Shown piece after piece: positions 14,728 to 21,896 of a stretch of 35,784 nt of DNA. Position 1 is the first letter of the stretch, and the number at the start of each line of letters is the position of its first letter. The stretch lies in assembly GCA_900107575.1 (NCBI GenBank), contig FNQX01000032.1, forward strand, positions 1 through 35,784, read 5' to 3'. The translations under genes were made by a program, and so were the position numbers. This DNA is from Lachnospiraceae bacterium NK3A20. Its GTDB lineage: Bacteria > Bacillota > Clostridia > Lachnospirales > Lachnospiraceae. The notes under the pieces were generated by a model. The model made no database searches. It saw only the letters and a list, made by a program, of their open reading frames with translations, and was not told where the DNA came from.

Positions 14728-15810
14728 GTTCTGCCTCCATTTCCCTGTGAAGTCCGCCGAGCTTCTTCGCCATCTCAGTCTGCGTCGATGGGAACAGGTG
14801 TGCATAGTGATAAGTGATATCAATGCTCTCATGCCCGACACGATCTGCGATTGCAACCGCAGAAAATCCCATCTCAATCAGGAGACTGATGTGGCTGTGC
14901 CGAAGATCATGGATGCGGATTCGCTTGACCTTCGCTTCCTTCGCGCCGCGATCCATCTCGTGGTGAAGATAGCTCTTGGTCACTGTGAACATCCGGTCTT
15001 TCTCCTCTATTCCGTACAGCAGTTCCAGGTATTCCTGTATCTCTTCTGTCAGAAAGTCCGGCATCTGAATGGTTCGATTGCTCTTGGGCGTCTTCGGGTC
15101 TGTGATCACATCCCGGCCTCGGATTCTCTGATAAGACTTATTGATCGTCACTGTCCCGGCGGAAAAATCGAAGTCTGCCGGTGTCAGCGCCAGAAGCTCT
15201 CCCTCGCGGATGCCGCACCAGTAGAGCATCTCAAAGGCGTAATAGGATTGCGGCTTGTCCATCATGACATCCGCAAACTTCCGGTACTCCTCCTGCGTCC
15301 AGAAGAGCATTTCCTTCCGTTCTTCCTTTCCCATATTTCCTGCCTGCCGCGCCGGGTTGGCTCTGAGTCCATAGAACTCATCGCGTGATTGAAAAGAGCG
15401 CTCAGCTGGTTGTGTATCGTTTTCAAGTAAGTCTGGGAGAAAGGTTTCCCCGTTTTATCCCTGCAGGTCAGCAGCTCATTCTGCCATGCCACAATATCCC
15501 TTGATTTGATCTCGATCATCTTCCGATTCTGGAAGTAGGGAAGAATCTTGGTGCGGATAATATGTTCCTTCGTGTTCCAGGTGTTCTCCTTAAGTCTTGG
15601 ACGGATGTCCGCGGCGTAACGCTCATAGAAGCTTCCAAAGGTCATATCAAGGGATGCGGTCGTTTTGATGACCTGCTCGTGCTCCCAGGCCACAGCCTCT
15701 CGCCTCGTCATAAATCCTCGCTTCTGGGTCTGTTTCCGCTCGCCGGTATAATCCGTATAACGGTAGATCACCCGCCATGTACCGGTCTTACCGTCTCTGT
15801 AAACCGACAT
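14717..15810 (-). pseudogene. Tyrosine integrase, split by a one-base frameshift
   Basis: The N-terminal piece (15810 to about 15380) has the AP2-like arm-binding strands MSVYRDGKTGTWRVIYRYTD and a core-binding SAM-like domain up to LSALFNHAM. The catalytic piece continues in another frame as FYGLRANPARQAGNMGKEE and holds R in CGIREGELL, HxxR in HDLRHSHISL, H in VGHES and the nucleophile Tyr in ITYHYAHLF. The pieces join if one G is restored at 15376-15386 (ATGAG to ATGGAG). All catalytic residues are present, so only the frameshift inactivates it; an assembly error would make it a normal 364-residue integrase. It starts at once after the excisionase stop and would recombine the attachment repeats at 6228 and 16820. 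Confidence 0.85.
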
Positions 15811-16005
15811 TTACTGCTCCTTTCTGTCTTCGTCCTGATAGTTGACTTTCCTCATGAAGAATTTCCGATTGACCTTGCCCGCCACCGTCAGATAACCCTT
15901 GACCTGTAGTTCCTTGTTCAGCCGTTGGATCACCTTGTAAGCATAGGCTTTGGAAACTCCCATTGCCTCCGCAACTTCCGATGCAGTCATCATAATGGTA
16001 TCCAT
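15811..16005 (-). CDS. Excisionase-like winged HTH protein
   Basis: A 64-residue protein, MDTIMMTASEVAEAMGVSKA then YAYKVIQRLNKELQVKGYLT. The TASEVAEAMGVSKAYAYKVI helix-turn-helix followed by GKVNRKFFMRK is the pattern of small excisionase/MerR-like directionality factors in clostridial elements. It would bias the integrase toward excision. The ATG at 16005 has GGAGGG seven bases upstream; a GTG at 16026 and ATG at 16011 are in frame but badly placed. Its TAA is immediately followed by the integrase ATG. Transcription should start from the promoter at 16050-16078, which carries operator-like repeats, so it is probably repressed by the divergent XRE protein. Confidence 0.8.
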   Translation of the reverse strand: MDTIMMTASEVAEAMGVSKAYAYKVIQRLNKELQVKGYLTVAGKVNRKFFMRKVNYQDEDRKEQ

Positions 16006-16024
16006 CTTCATCCCTCCTTTACTC

Positions 16025-16078
16025 ACTAAGCATATTTGTTTGTGTTCTGATTTTACTAAGCATATATGTATAAGTCAA
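16025..16078 (-). promoter_or_regulatory. xis-int promoter with duplicated 11-bp operator
   Basis: On the minus strand TTGACT (16078-16073), 17-base spacer, TAAAAT (16055-16050). The plus-strand 11-mer ACTAAGCATAT occurs at 16055-16065, in the spacer, and again at 16025-16035, 30 bases away and so on the same helical face. This looks like a repressor-controlled promoter. Confidence 0.6.
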
Positions 16079-16122
16079 GTAGCCTGGCTGGAAATTTTAT
16101 AAACTTTTTTGTTTAATTCATC

Positions 16123-16151
16123 TTGATGCTCTCCTTTCTCCGCTGTATACT
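16123..16151 (+). promoter_or_regulatory. Promoter of the XRE regulator
   Basis: TTGATG (16123-16128), 17-base spacer, TATACT (16146-16151). The start codon of the regulator lies at 16195 with AAGGAG at 16183-16188. Confidence 0.55.
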
Positions 16152-16194
16152 GTCTTTAGCTTTTATGTTTAATTTCACTCGCAAGGAGCCGCTT

Positions 16195-16656
16195 ATGACA
16201 ATAGGTGAACGGATCAGGCGCGTGCGGATGCAGCGCGGTCTGACACAGAAGGAGCTGGGCATCGCGCTGGGTTTTCCGGAGCGATCCGCTGATGTGCGTA
16301 TCGCCCAGTATGAATCAGGAACCAGAAAGCCCAAGGAAGATCTGATCCGCCAGATCGCCGAGGTCCTGCATGTCAATCCACACGCCATTTCTTCCGTGGA
16401 TTACGGAACCTACATAGGTCTCATGTACACCCTGTTCGATCTCGAAGACACCTACGGGATGCACGTGGATGAGATCGACGGAGAACTCTGCATCCGGCTC
16501 GACCGGCACCGCAAGGACTATCCGGAGTTGTTCGATATGATGCAGCACTGGTATGAAGCCCGGAAACAAGATCAGGAGGATTCCGCTTCACTCGATGACT
16601 ACATCAACTGGAAGCTGAACTACCCGCATTACATAAACCGGAAAAAGGATAAATAA
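16195..16656 (+). CDS. XRE-family regulator of the mobile element
   Basis: A 153-residue protein with an N-terminal lambda-repressor-type helix-turn-helix: MTIGERIRRVRMQRGLTQKE then LGIALGFPERSADVRIAQYE and RKPKEDLIRQIAEVL. The C-terminal 80 residues (YIGLMYTLFDLEDTYGMHVD and so on) form a conserved but uncharacterised domain often seen with this HTH. The start at 16195 has AAGGAG six bases upstream; an in-frame ATG at 16123 lies inside the promoter. It is divergent from xis-int and is the likely repressor of that promoter, where an 11-bp sequence is duplicated. A strong terminator follows its stop. Confidence 0.85.
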   Translation: MTIGERIRRVRMQRGLTQKELGIALGFPERSADVRIAQYESGTRKPKEDLIRQIAEVLHVNPHAISSVDYGTYIGLMYTLFDLEDTYGMHVDEIDGELCIRLDRHRKDYPELFDMMQHWYEARKQDQEDSASLDDYINWKLNYPHYINRKKDK

Positions 16657-16670
16657 GAAGAACAGAAAAA

Positions 16671-16718
16671 TAGCGCTGCCTGACTTACACGATGTAAATC
16701 AGACAGCGCTACTCTTTT
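16671..16718 (+). terminator. Rho-independent terminator
   Basis: TAGCGCTG (16671-16678) pairs with CAGCGCTA (16704-16711), and the stem continues inward through CTGA/TCAG and TTACA/TGTAA with small bulges, followed by CTCTTTT. It ends the XRE regulator transcript. Confidence 0.8.
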
Positions 16719-16742
16719 AGAATGATTCAGATGTCAGATACT

Positions 16743-16761
16743 GTTGCCAAAACGTTGCCAC
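16743..16761 (+). repeat. Right copy of the GTTGCCA direct-repeat pair
   Basis: GTTGCCAAAACGTTGCCAC matches the left copy at 6341-6359 in 17 of 19 positions and in the same orientation. It lies about 60 bases inside the right candidate attachment site. Confidence 0.4.
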
Positions 16762-16778
16762 AGCTTAAACATTTTTGC

Positions 16779-16833
16779 TTGAAGCCTGCATAAAATAAGG
16801 TTTTTTCAGGGGCGAGAAATTATTCGAACTCGC
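16779..16833 (+). repeat. Candidate attR
   Basis: Contains TTATTCGAACTCGC at 16820-16833, identical to 6228-6241, preceded by GAAGCCTGCATAAAA in register with the left copy. It lies 160 bases beyond the last element gene. Outside the 14-mer the two copies differ at roughly a third of positions, so they are not a recent duplication of identical DNA. Confidence 0.55.
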
Positions 16834-16934
16834 CGAAATAACTTTGATGCTGAGTGGTTTTGCTTGTAACTTCCATCTTTAACAGTTCACTTTTGAACTG
16901 TTTTATTTCCTTTCTTTCCACTTTTGAGGCTTTT

Positions 16935-16975
16935 GGTTGTCATTTGGTTGTCGCTTTGACAACCGAATGACAACC
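16935..16975. repeat. 18-bp inverted repeat with a GGTTGTC heptamer motif
   Basis: GGTTGTCATTTGGTTGTC (16935-16952) and GACAACCGAATGACAACC (16958-16975) are complements with one mismatch and a five-base loop. Each arm holds GGTTGTC twice, the same layout as the GTTGCCA pairs near the attachment sites. It may be the end of a second, neighbouring element. The rest of 16834-17031 shows no gene. Confidence 0.5.
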
Positions 16976-17031
16976 GATATGCTAGTTTATCCTGTGCCGA
17001 ATTCCTATCACCGGCGCTACTAAAAGAATCA

Positions 17032-17325
17032 TCAAATCTTCTTAAGTTCAATGCTATATCCAATTCCCGTCAGATATTTGATCAGAGAGTTAATCGTCGC
17101 CCCTGCTCCCTTCTCAATCCGGCTGACAGCCTGCTGAGATATACCAGCAGCCGCAGCCACATCTGTCTGTGTCATACGCTCTGCTTTTCTCATCTGAACC
17201 AGTTGCTGTTGCAGCGCAATCTTGGCCTGAAACTCCTCGTATGCCTTCCTGGCCTCTTCATTACTGAAAATCAGATCATTTAATTTTGCTTTTTCCTCAT
17301 CTAAATTTGCTTTTACAAATGCCAT
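17032..17325 (-). CDS. higA: HigA-type XRE antitoxin
   Basis: A 97-residue protein. The first half is a helical linker (LDEEKAKLNDLIFSNEEARK), the second a Cro/C1-type HTH: QLVQMRKAERMTQTDVAAAA then GISQQAVSRIEKG, ending in SLIKYLTGIGYSIELKKI, which is typical of antitoxins that follow RelE/HigB toxins. The ATG at 17325 has GGAGGTGAG just upstream; the ATG at 17343 precedes that site. It follows the toxin gene directly on the same strand, toxin first, the HigBA order. It should bind the palindrome at 17678-17699 and neutralise the toxin. Confidence 0.8.
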   Translation of the reverse strand: MAFVKANLDEEKAKLNDLIFSNEEARKAYEEFQAKIALQQQLVQMRKAERMTQTDVAAAAGISQQAVSRIEKGAGATINSLIKYLTGIGYSIELKKI

Positions 17326-17339
17326 ATTACTCACCTCCA

Positions 17340-17666
17340 TCACAGAAGACCTGCAGCCTTTGCTCTCTTTTTTGCTTTCTCCAATTCCTGCTTTTCCGCT
17401 TTGCCCTTCTGCTTCTTACAGATATGCAGCATATAGACCGAATTCTTATCTTGTATGACATACATAATCCGTTCCTGCGATATTTTTATTTCCCAAAGCT
17501 TCTTGTACAGCTGCCGCGTCACAAGTAAAGAAAACGCCTCCACTCCCTTGTCCCGAATCAGCTGTCTCGCTGCATAAATCTCAGTTTTGGAAGTCACAGG
17601 CAGGGCATCAATATATTCCTCAATCAAGTTCTTTCCACCAGAAGTGGTGTAATCATATATATTCAT
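17340..17666 (-). CDS. higB: HigB/RelE-superfamily toxin (Gp49-like)
   Basis: About 108 residues: MNIYDYTTSGGKNLIEEYID, then LIRDKGVEAFSLLVTRQLYK, LWEIKI, RIMYVIQDKNSVYMLHICKK and a lysine-rich end (QKGKAEKQELEKAKKRAKA). This is the RelE-fold layout of phage-derived Gp49-like/HigB mRNA interferases; the ELR/YR-type strand here reads LWEIKISQERIMYV. I prefer the ATG at 17666 to that at 17684 because the -10 box of the promoter (17681-17676) lies between them, so the upstream ATG would not be transcribed. The resulting leader is very short. The gene abuts the antitoxin gene. Confidence 0.75.
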   Translation of the reverse strand: MNIYDYTTSGGKNLIEEYIDALPVTSKTEIYAARQLIRDKGVEAFSLLVTRQLYKKLWEIKISQERIMYVIQDKNSVYMLHICKKQKGKAEKQELEKAKKRAKAAGLL

Positions 17667-17675
17667 CTTGCTTAA

Positions 17676-17704
17676 AGAATACATTGATTTTAATGTATTG
17701 TCAA
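17676..17704 (-). promoter_or_regulatory. higBA promoter with embedded palindrome
   Basis: On the minus strand TTGACA (17704-17699), 17-base spacer, TATTCT (17681-17676). The perfect inverted repeat AATACATT/AATGTATT (17678-17685 and 17692-17699, six-base gap) fills the spacer and -10, the place expected for autorepression by the toxin-antitoxin complex. Confidence 0.7.
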
Positions 17705-17799
17705 GTACACCTTATATCGTCTGAAAAGAAAAGGAGCACAGAGAAATCTCTCCATGCTCCGAAAATCCACTTGATTCTTGCATTCAGGCATCCTCACCC

Positions 17800-18030
17800 T
17801 CAGCTTTGTCTGAACTCCTGAATATACCGATCCAGCTTCTCTCTTTCAATTAACGGCGGCGCGCCGTAAATGCGATGGATGGCGTCCGCTTCCCTGGCAA
17901 GCCGTCTGATATGCACCAGACCCAGGTTATAGTAATCGCAGGCCTCACTAAACCGCAGGAATCGTTTCTCACCTGCTGTAAGATTTTTCTTCCTTCCAAT
18001 ACTTCCATAAAGATTTATTTCAAGTCCCAT
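17800..18030 (-). CDS. Small DUF6462-like DNA-binding protein
   Basis: A 76-residue protein (MGLEINLYGSIGRKKNLTAG, RFLRFSEACDYYNLGLVHIR, RLAREADAIHRIYGAPPLIE, REKLDRYI). The segment LRFSEACDYYNLGLVHIRRLAREADAIHRI looks like an excisionase/MerR-type winged helix that reads a short DNA site, and I associate it with the DUF6462 family of mobile elements. Function not shown. Start at 18030 is nine bases after AGGAG; an ATG at 18036 is three bases after it. The gene begins inside the end of the preceding gene (16-base overlap), so the two are co-translated. Confidence 0.6.
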   Translation of the reverse strand: MGLEINLYGSIGRKKNLTAGEKRFLRFSEACDYYNLGLVHIRRLAREADAIHRIYGAPPLIEREKLDRYIQEFRQS

Positions 18031-18623
18031 AACCATTCTCTCCTGTTCCTGCCGTAGCGGAGCATCAGTGCCTGTGCTGCGCTTCTAATCACTTTGACCC
18101 GGATTCTGGCAATCTTGTTCTTTGCTGACTGATACTGGATTTGATATTCATCCGCAATACTGTCTACCGTTCGTTTTCCATTCAGATAATCAGTGAACAG
18201 ATCCTCCTCTTCCGGCTTCAATGTGTGTAAAGCCTCACGGATCTGCGTGCAGTCAAACTTCATATCCTTCACAATATTCCAATCCTGTATGTGCTGATTC
18301 GGCTGATCCACATGCCGTAGCAAGGTTCGGATATCTCCACGCTGAAAAGTCTGATCCATTTCCAGCCCCCGCATCGCCTGTTCCATCGTGGGATCTGACC
18401 AAACCTTGGTCTGCACTCGTTCACCCGGCTCTCCCCGACTCTTGCGGATATTAAAGGCCGCTTCCTCCTGAATGGCGATCTTCATCTTGTTCTCATAATC
18501 CCCGACAATCCTCTGCATACTGGTGTAGTGCCTGAGAATGTACTGGATTCTGGCCTTTGGCCTTGCTCTTTCGTAGTGCCTCAGCCTGGTTCGATATTCA
18601 TAAAAATCCGCTTCGGATCCCAT
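18015..18623 (-). CDS. Sigma-like/ArpU-like regulatory protein of unknown function
   Basis: A 202-residue protein. The start MGSEADFYEYRTRLRHYERA has GGAGG six bases upstream. The middle is helical and charged. The C-terminal 70 residues, LKPEEEDLFTDYLNGKRTVDSIADEYQIQYQSAKNK (read in two parts) followed by RIRVKVIRSAAQALML, resemble region 4 of small sigma factors or phage late-regulator (ArpU/RinA-like) HTH proteins. No region 2 is evident. It probably regulates genes of a resident element or phage remnant, which is inference. It is co-transcribed with the DUF6462-like gene downstream. Confidence 0.5.
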   Translation of the reverse strand: MGSEADFYEYRTRLRHYERARPKARIQYILRHYTSMQRIVGDYENKMKIAIQEEAAFNIRKSRGEPGERVQTKVWSDPTMEQAMRGLEMDQTFQRGDIRTLLRHVDQPNQHIQDWNIVKDMKFDCTQIREALHTLKPEEEDLFTDYLNGKRTVDSIADEYQIQYQSAKNKIARIRVKVIRSAAQALMLRYGRNRREWLWDLK

Positions 18624-18756
18624 CGCATACCTCCTTGTGATGTCCTCCAAAGCCGCGCGCTGCTCTGTGTTTCAGAACACATTTATCGTATCTGGTTCCA
18701 GCCCCTCCGTCGTTACCTCAATGTGCAACAAAAGGTTGCTCATCCGACAACCCGTT

Positions 18757-19107
18757 TTATTCCAGTCCCCGAAGTGCGAGCAGCATGGTGATCGCAGCGT
18801 CCAGCGTTTTATCCAGAGTCATGCTCTGCAGGATCTTCTCTGCCTGCAGAAGTTTTGCTCCTCTTTCCGGTACTTGACCGGCAAGAATGTAGTCCGTGGA
18901 TGTACCAAAAGCCTTTGCCATACAGACAAACTGTTCCGGTGTCGGCGTTGTTTTATCTGACTCGTACTTGGAAACTGATGATTTGTTCTCCAGCCGCAGA
19001 AGGCCTGCCAGCTGCTCTTGTGTCATGCCAGCGCTCTTTCTCAGTTCTCTGATCCTGCCGCCGATCGTCGTTCCTCTCTCTTGTTCATCTCTACTCCCGT
19101 TTCGCAT
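18757..19107 (-). CDS. XRE-family transcriptional regulator
   Basis: A 116-residue protein with a central helix-turn-helix, GGRIRELRKSAGMTQEQLAG then LLRLENKSSVSKYESDKTTP and PEQFVCMAKAFGTSTDYILA, the typical Cro/C1 layout. A short helical tail rich in leucine (LLQAEKILQSMTLDKTLDAA) follows and may mediate dimerisation. The ATG at 19107 has AAAGGAG upstream; the frame is open to 19152 but without a better site. It is divergent in position from nothing obvious, lying downstream of the composite terminator at 19212-19285, so it has its own promoter. Target genes unknown. Confidence 0.8.
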   Translation of the reverse strand: MRNGSRDEQERGTTIGGRIRELRKSAGMTQEQLAGLLRLENKSSVSKYESDKTTPTPEQFVCMAKAFGTSTDYILAGQVPERGAKLLQAEKILQSMTLDKTLDAAITMLLALRGLE

Positions 19108-19211
19108 TTCTTCTCCTTTCCGGGAGCTTGATGCAAAACAGAAGCCCTTCAAAAATATGTTTGTTTTAAGCGTTTGTCCCTAAAAAATGCGATACTCGCA
19201 CGCAAAAAAGA

Positions 19212-19285
19212 AGCCCGCAAAACACCACTGAATTTCCTGTAAGCACGACTTTCGTGCTCACAGCTCAGCTTCCGTTTTGCAGGCT
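19212..19285 (-). terminator. Long composite terminator/structured RNA
   Basis: Read on the minus strand, AGCCTGCAAAAC (19285-19274) pairs with GTTTTGCGGGCT (19223-19212), one mismatch, and is followed by TCTTTTTT. A second hairpin, AGCACGA-loop-TCGTGCT (19258-19242), sits in the middle. The fold would end transcripts coming from the polymerase cassette. The 280 bases between this and 19570 show no gene that I can support. Confidence 0.65.
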
Positions 19286-19570
19286 CCTCTGAATCCTTTT
19301 TGAATACACTGGTTCCAGTCAATACATCTGTTAAGAAGGCTCTGCCTTCCAGGTTGACCGTGTACCGATTCGTACAGCTCTTACAAACTCTTGATATTCA
19401 CGCGTTCCACCCTTTCGTTTCCTCCTTGAACGCCTGTCAGAGAACTACGCTCGCGCTTCCTGCGTCAGGTTTTCTTACGGCAGTCCTCCCGCGACCGATC
19501 CGGCTCCATCCGGGAATATCTCACCATATTTTGTTGTCAAATATTCTGACGGTCTCTTCCGTCTGTCCTT

Positions 19571-19912
19571 TCAGGTCATCCTCGGAGCCTTGCGTTCGAC
19601 GAACCAGAGCCCATTTCCTTCATAATAAAGACCCACGGACGATCCTTGAATCCGGCACTCATACCGAAGACCTGCGCCGCCTGCTTTCCGGCTGGCCATG
19701 CGCTGCACGCTCCGCACCCGGTCGATCTCATAGACCCTGCCGTCTTCCCAGCGGATACTCTTTGGCGTGAGCATCCCATCCTCTGTAAAATCCGCCGTCA
19801 CCCCTACATAGACTTTATACGGATTCTCCTTTCTCACCTCCGGTCGCTTCTCATACAGAGGAACTTTGTCGTCTTCCTCTGCTCTCTCCTGATGATAGTC
19901 GTATACTCCCAT
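19571..19912 (-). CDS. Unknown small protein downstream of Y-family polymerase
   Basis: A 113-residue protein, MGVYDYHQERAEEDDKVPLY then KVYVGVTADFTEDGMLTPKS, IRWEDGRVYEIDRVRSVQR, GGAGLRYECRIQGSSVGLYY and LWFVERK. The second half is rich in beta strands with the pattern of a small SH3- or OB-like barrel. It has no signal peptide or membrane segment. I recall similar proteins next to Y-family polymerases in clostridial elements but know no function; a polymerase accessory role is only suggested by position. Start has AAGGAG 11 bases upstream. It is the last gene of a three-gene minus-strand run. Confidence 0.6.
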   Translation of the reverse strand: MGVYDYHQERAEEDDKVPLYEKRPEVRKENPYKVYVGVTADFTEDGMLTPKSIRWEDGRVYEIDRVRSVQRMASRKAGGAGLRYECRIQGSSVGLYYEGNGLWFVERKAPRMT

Positions 19913-19994
19913 GCGATCTTACGCTCCTTCCTTTTCCTGTCCCAGGATTGCTCCATCGCTGCCTGATTCCCACAATCCGATTCATGGTATTCCT

Positions 19995-21302
19995 TTATAC
20001 CTGCAGTAGCCGCTCTGCTCCGCTCCGGTTGCCGTGTTCCAGATACGAGTGCGGATGAATCATGTGATCGTCCGCCTTTGCATTGAGTGAGGACAGATAG
20101 GGATCCTGCGCCATGATCCCCCTCGACACTGCATAGAAACCGAACCTGCCTCTGATCCTGTCCACCATCCGATCTGCCAGAAAGAGTCTTTCCCGCCGTC
20201 CTTCGTCCACGAACAGATCCAGCTGCCTGGGAGCAGTTTCCGGCAGCAAGTCTCCTACCCGGATTCCGATGCTGCGGATTGGCTGATCCCAACGATACAG
20301 CCTCGTGAAAAGATCAGCTGCCGCCTTCTCGATTTCTTCCGAAATGCTGGTGGGAGTGCACAGCTTTTTCTGCTGATGAAAGCCCAGGAGTTCACTGTCT
20401 CTTACATAGACCTCCTCCACCTGCCCGATAAAGCCGTTCTCCTTCAGCCTGCTCGCAACGCTCTCCGAGAGCAGGTAGAGCACCAGCTTCACATCCTCAT
20501 TGTTTACCAAGTCCCTGGGCGTAGTCGTGCTGTTGCCGATGCTCTTGATGGGAGCTTCCAGCCCCACCTCACTGACCGGCGTCTGATCTTCACCCCTGGC
20601 AAAAACAGAGAGCATAAGCCCGACTTTGCTGAACCACTCCTTCAGGATCTGAGGATCCATTGCGGCAAGATTCCCAATGGTCCGGATGCCGAGCTTTTCC
20701 AGTTTCTTCGCCGTGCGGGAACCCTCATAGAGAAGGTCGGATGCAGGGAGCGGATAGACAAACCGCCTGTAATTCTTCCTGTCAAAGACCATGATCGCGT
20801 CCGGCTTTTTATAATCGCTACCCAGTTTTGCGTAGATTTTATTCCACGAGACTCCGATGCTGACCGTAATGCCCAGCTCCCGTTTGATGCGGTCACTGAT
20901 CTCACACGCAATCCGATAGCCGTTTTCAATCGAAACGGTATGATCTCCGAAAAGATGACAGGTCTTAGTTACGTCCAGCCAGCATTCGTCCAGACCAAAG
21001 TTCTCTACCTGATCTGAATAGTCATGGTAAATCGCCCTTGCCATGCGGGAAAATCGGATGTAGAGATCCATCCTGGGCGGCACAAAGACGAGATCCGGAC
21101 AGACCTGCCTTGCTTGCCAAAGTGCCATACCGGTCTTGACGCCTCTTCTCTTTGCCGGATAATTGGCTGTCAGCACGATGCCATGCCGCTCCTTCTCATC
21201 GCCTCCGACCGCCAGAGGTTTATCCGCAAGCTCCGGATGATGCAGCATTTCTACGGATGCGTAGAAACAGTTGCAGTCACTGTGCAGAATAATTCGATCC
21301 AT
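19995..21302 (-). CDS. Y-family DNA polymerase (DinB/UmuC-like)
   Basis: A 435-residue translesion polymerase. The palm metal ligands are D9 in LHSDCNCFYASVE and D105-E106 in FGLDECWLDVT. The finger region has ANYPAKRRGVKTGMALWQA, and SIGVSWNKIYAKLGSDYKKP carries the nucleotide-handling lysines. A helix-hairpin-helix thumb (KLEKLGIRTIGNLAAMDPQI) and a little-finger domain follow. Near the C-terminus QLDLF resembles a beta-clamp binding motif (residues about 372-376). The ATG at 21302 is preferred to the upstream GTG. Such polymerases occur on clostridial mobile elements and cause SOS-type mutagenesis. It sits 15 bases after a small zinc-ribbon-like gene and opposite an S24 repressor, which suggests damage-inducible control. 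Confidence 0.9.
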   Translation of the reverse strand: MDRIILHSDCNCFYASVEMLHHPELADKPLAVGGDEKERHGIVLTANYPAKRRGVKTGMALWQARQVCPDLVFVPPRMDLYIRFSRMARAIYHDYSDQVENFGLDECWLDVTKTCHLFGDHTVSIENGYRIACEISDRIKRELGITVSIGVSWNKIYAKLGSDYKKPDAIMVFDRKNYRRFVYPLPASDLLYEGSRTAKKLEKLGIRTIGNLAAMDPQILKEWFSKVGLMLSVFARGEDQTPVSEVGLEAPIKSIGNSTTTPRDLVNNEDVKLVLYLLSESVASRLKENGFIGQVEEVYVRDSELLGFHQQKKLCTPTSISEEIEKAAADLFTRLYRWDQPIRSIGIRVGDLLPETAPRQLDLFVDEGRRERLFLADRMVDRIRGRFGFYAVSRGIMAQDPYLSSLNAKADDHMIHPHSYLEHGNRSGAERLLQV

Positions 21303-21317
21303 GATGCCCACCCTCTC

Positions 21318-21536
21318 TCAATGTTCTTTCTGCCTGCCAGTGTCACCCGGAAACACCTCGTGAATGATCATCCGGCCGCCTTTTGCTGTCACTCTCATAT
21401 AGCTCCCGCAGAGCGGACACTTCACCACACTTTCACCCTTGACCACATAGCCAAGCATCGTCCCATCCTTGATGCAACATGCGGCAAATGCACCGCGTCT
21501 TCCATTTTTCCCTGCCACCGCAGCCTGTATTGTCAT
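21318..21536 (-). CDS. Small zinc-ribbon-like protein preceding the polymerase
   Basis: A 72-residue protein starting MTIQAAVAGKNGRRGAFAAC. It has two cysteine pairs, CC in FAACCIKDG and CPLCG in VVKCPLCGSYMRV, which could make one zinc site. It ends GGRMIIHEVFPGDTGRQKEH. No close family is recognised. The ATG at 21536 has GAGGAGG nine bases upstream. It is the first gene of the polymerase run, and its stop lies 15 bases before the polymerase start. A further frame to 21650 exists but lacks a better start signal. Confidence 0.6.
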   Translation of the reverse strand: MTIQAAVAGKNGRRGAFAACCIKDGTMLGYVVKGESVVKCPLCGSYMRVTAKGGRMIIHEVFPGDTGRQKEH

Positions 21537-21673
21537 TGAACTTCCTCCTCGATATGTACAATATACGATCTGACCGTCTCTTACCGGAAAGGGAAACGAA
21601 CCGACGGGGGTCCTGCCTGGCAGACCAGTTCCGAATGTGCGCTCCTGCACGGTCTGCGTAAACAGAGCTGAAT

Positions 21674-21683
21674 ATCAGAGTAT
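21674..21683 (-). promoter_or_regulatory. Possible second operator of the S24 repressor, facing the polymerase run
   Basis: On the minus strand the bases read ATACTCTGAT and share ATACTCTG with the dyad at 21814-21824. It lies about 140 bases upstream of the first gene of the polymerase run. The promoter itself is not clear. Confidence 0.3.
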
Positions 21684-21791
21684 GCGGCTTAGCTGATCTT
21701 TGTGCTCCTTTACCGTTCCATCTGATGACCGTATCATATTTCTATTTTTATTCGATTTCAATCATCACTTTCGTAGAATATCGTTTATAGA

Positions 21792-21824
21792 TTGATTTTA
21801 TGTTTTGCATGTGATACTCTGTAT
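21792..21824 (+). promoter_or_regulatory. Promoter and operator of the S24 repressor gene
   Basis: TTGATT (21792-21797), 17-base spacer, TACTCT (21815-21820). The dyad ATAC-TCT-GTAT (21814-21824) covers the -10, consistent with autorepression. Confidence 0.45.
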
Positions 21825-21860
21825 GCAGAAAATCCATACCCGAGCAACAGAGAACATAAA

Positions 21861-21876
21861 CCGCCGGAACCGGCGG
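21861..21876 (+). promoter_or_regulatory. GC-rich leader hairpin before the repressor ribosome binding site
   Basis: CCGCCGGAACCGGCGG is a perfect 7-bp stem with a two-base gap, seven bases before the AGAGAGG of the repressor gene. It could influence translation or be a protein site. No T run follows. Confidence 0.5.
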
Positions 21877-21896
21877 CAGAAAAGAGAGGTTCTACC

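Noticed and set aside
19300-19770. 156-codon plus-strand frame
   Set aside because: Antisense to the better supported gene at 19571-19912, no ribosome binding site and no family resemblance.
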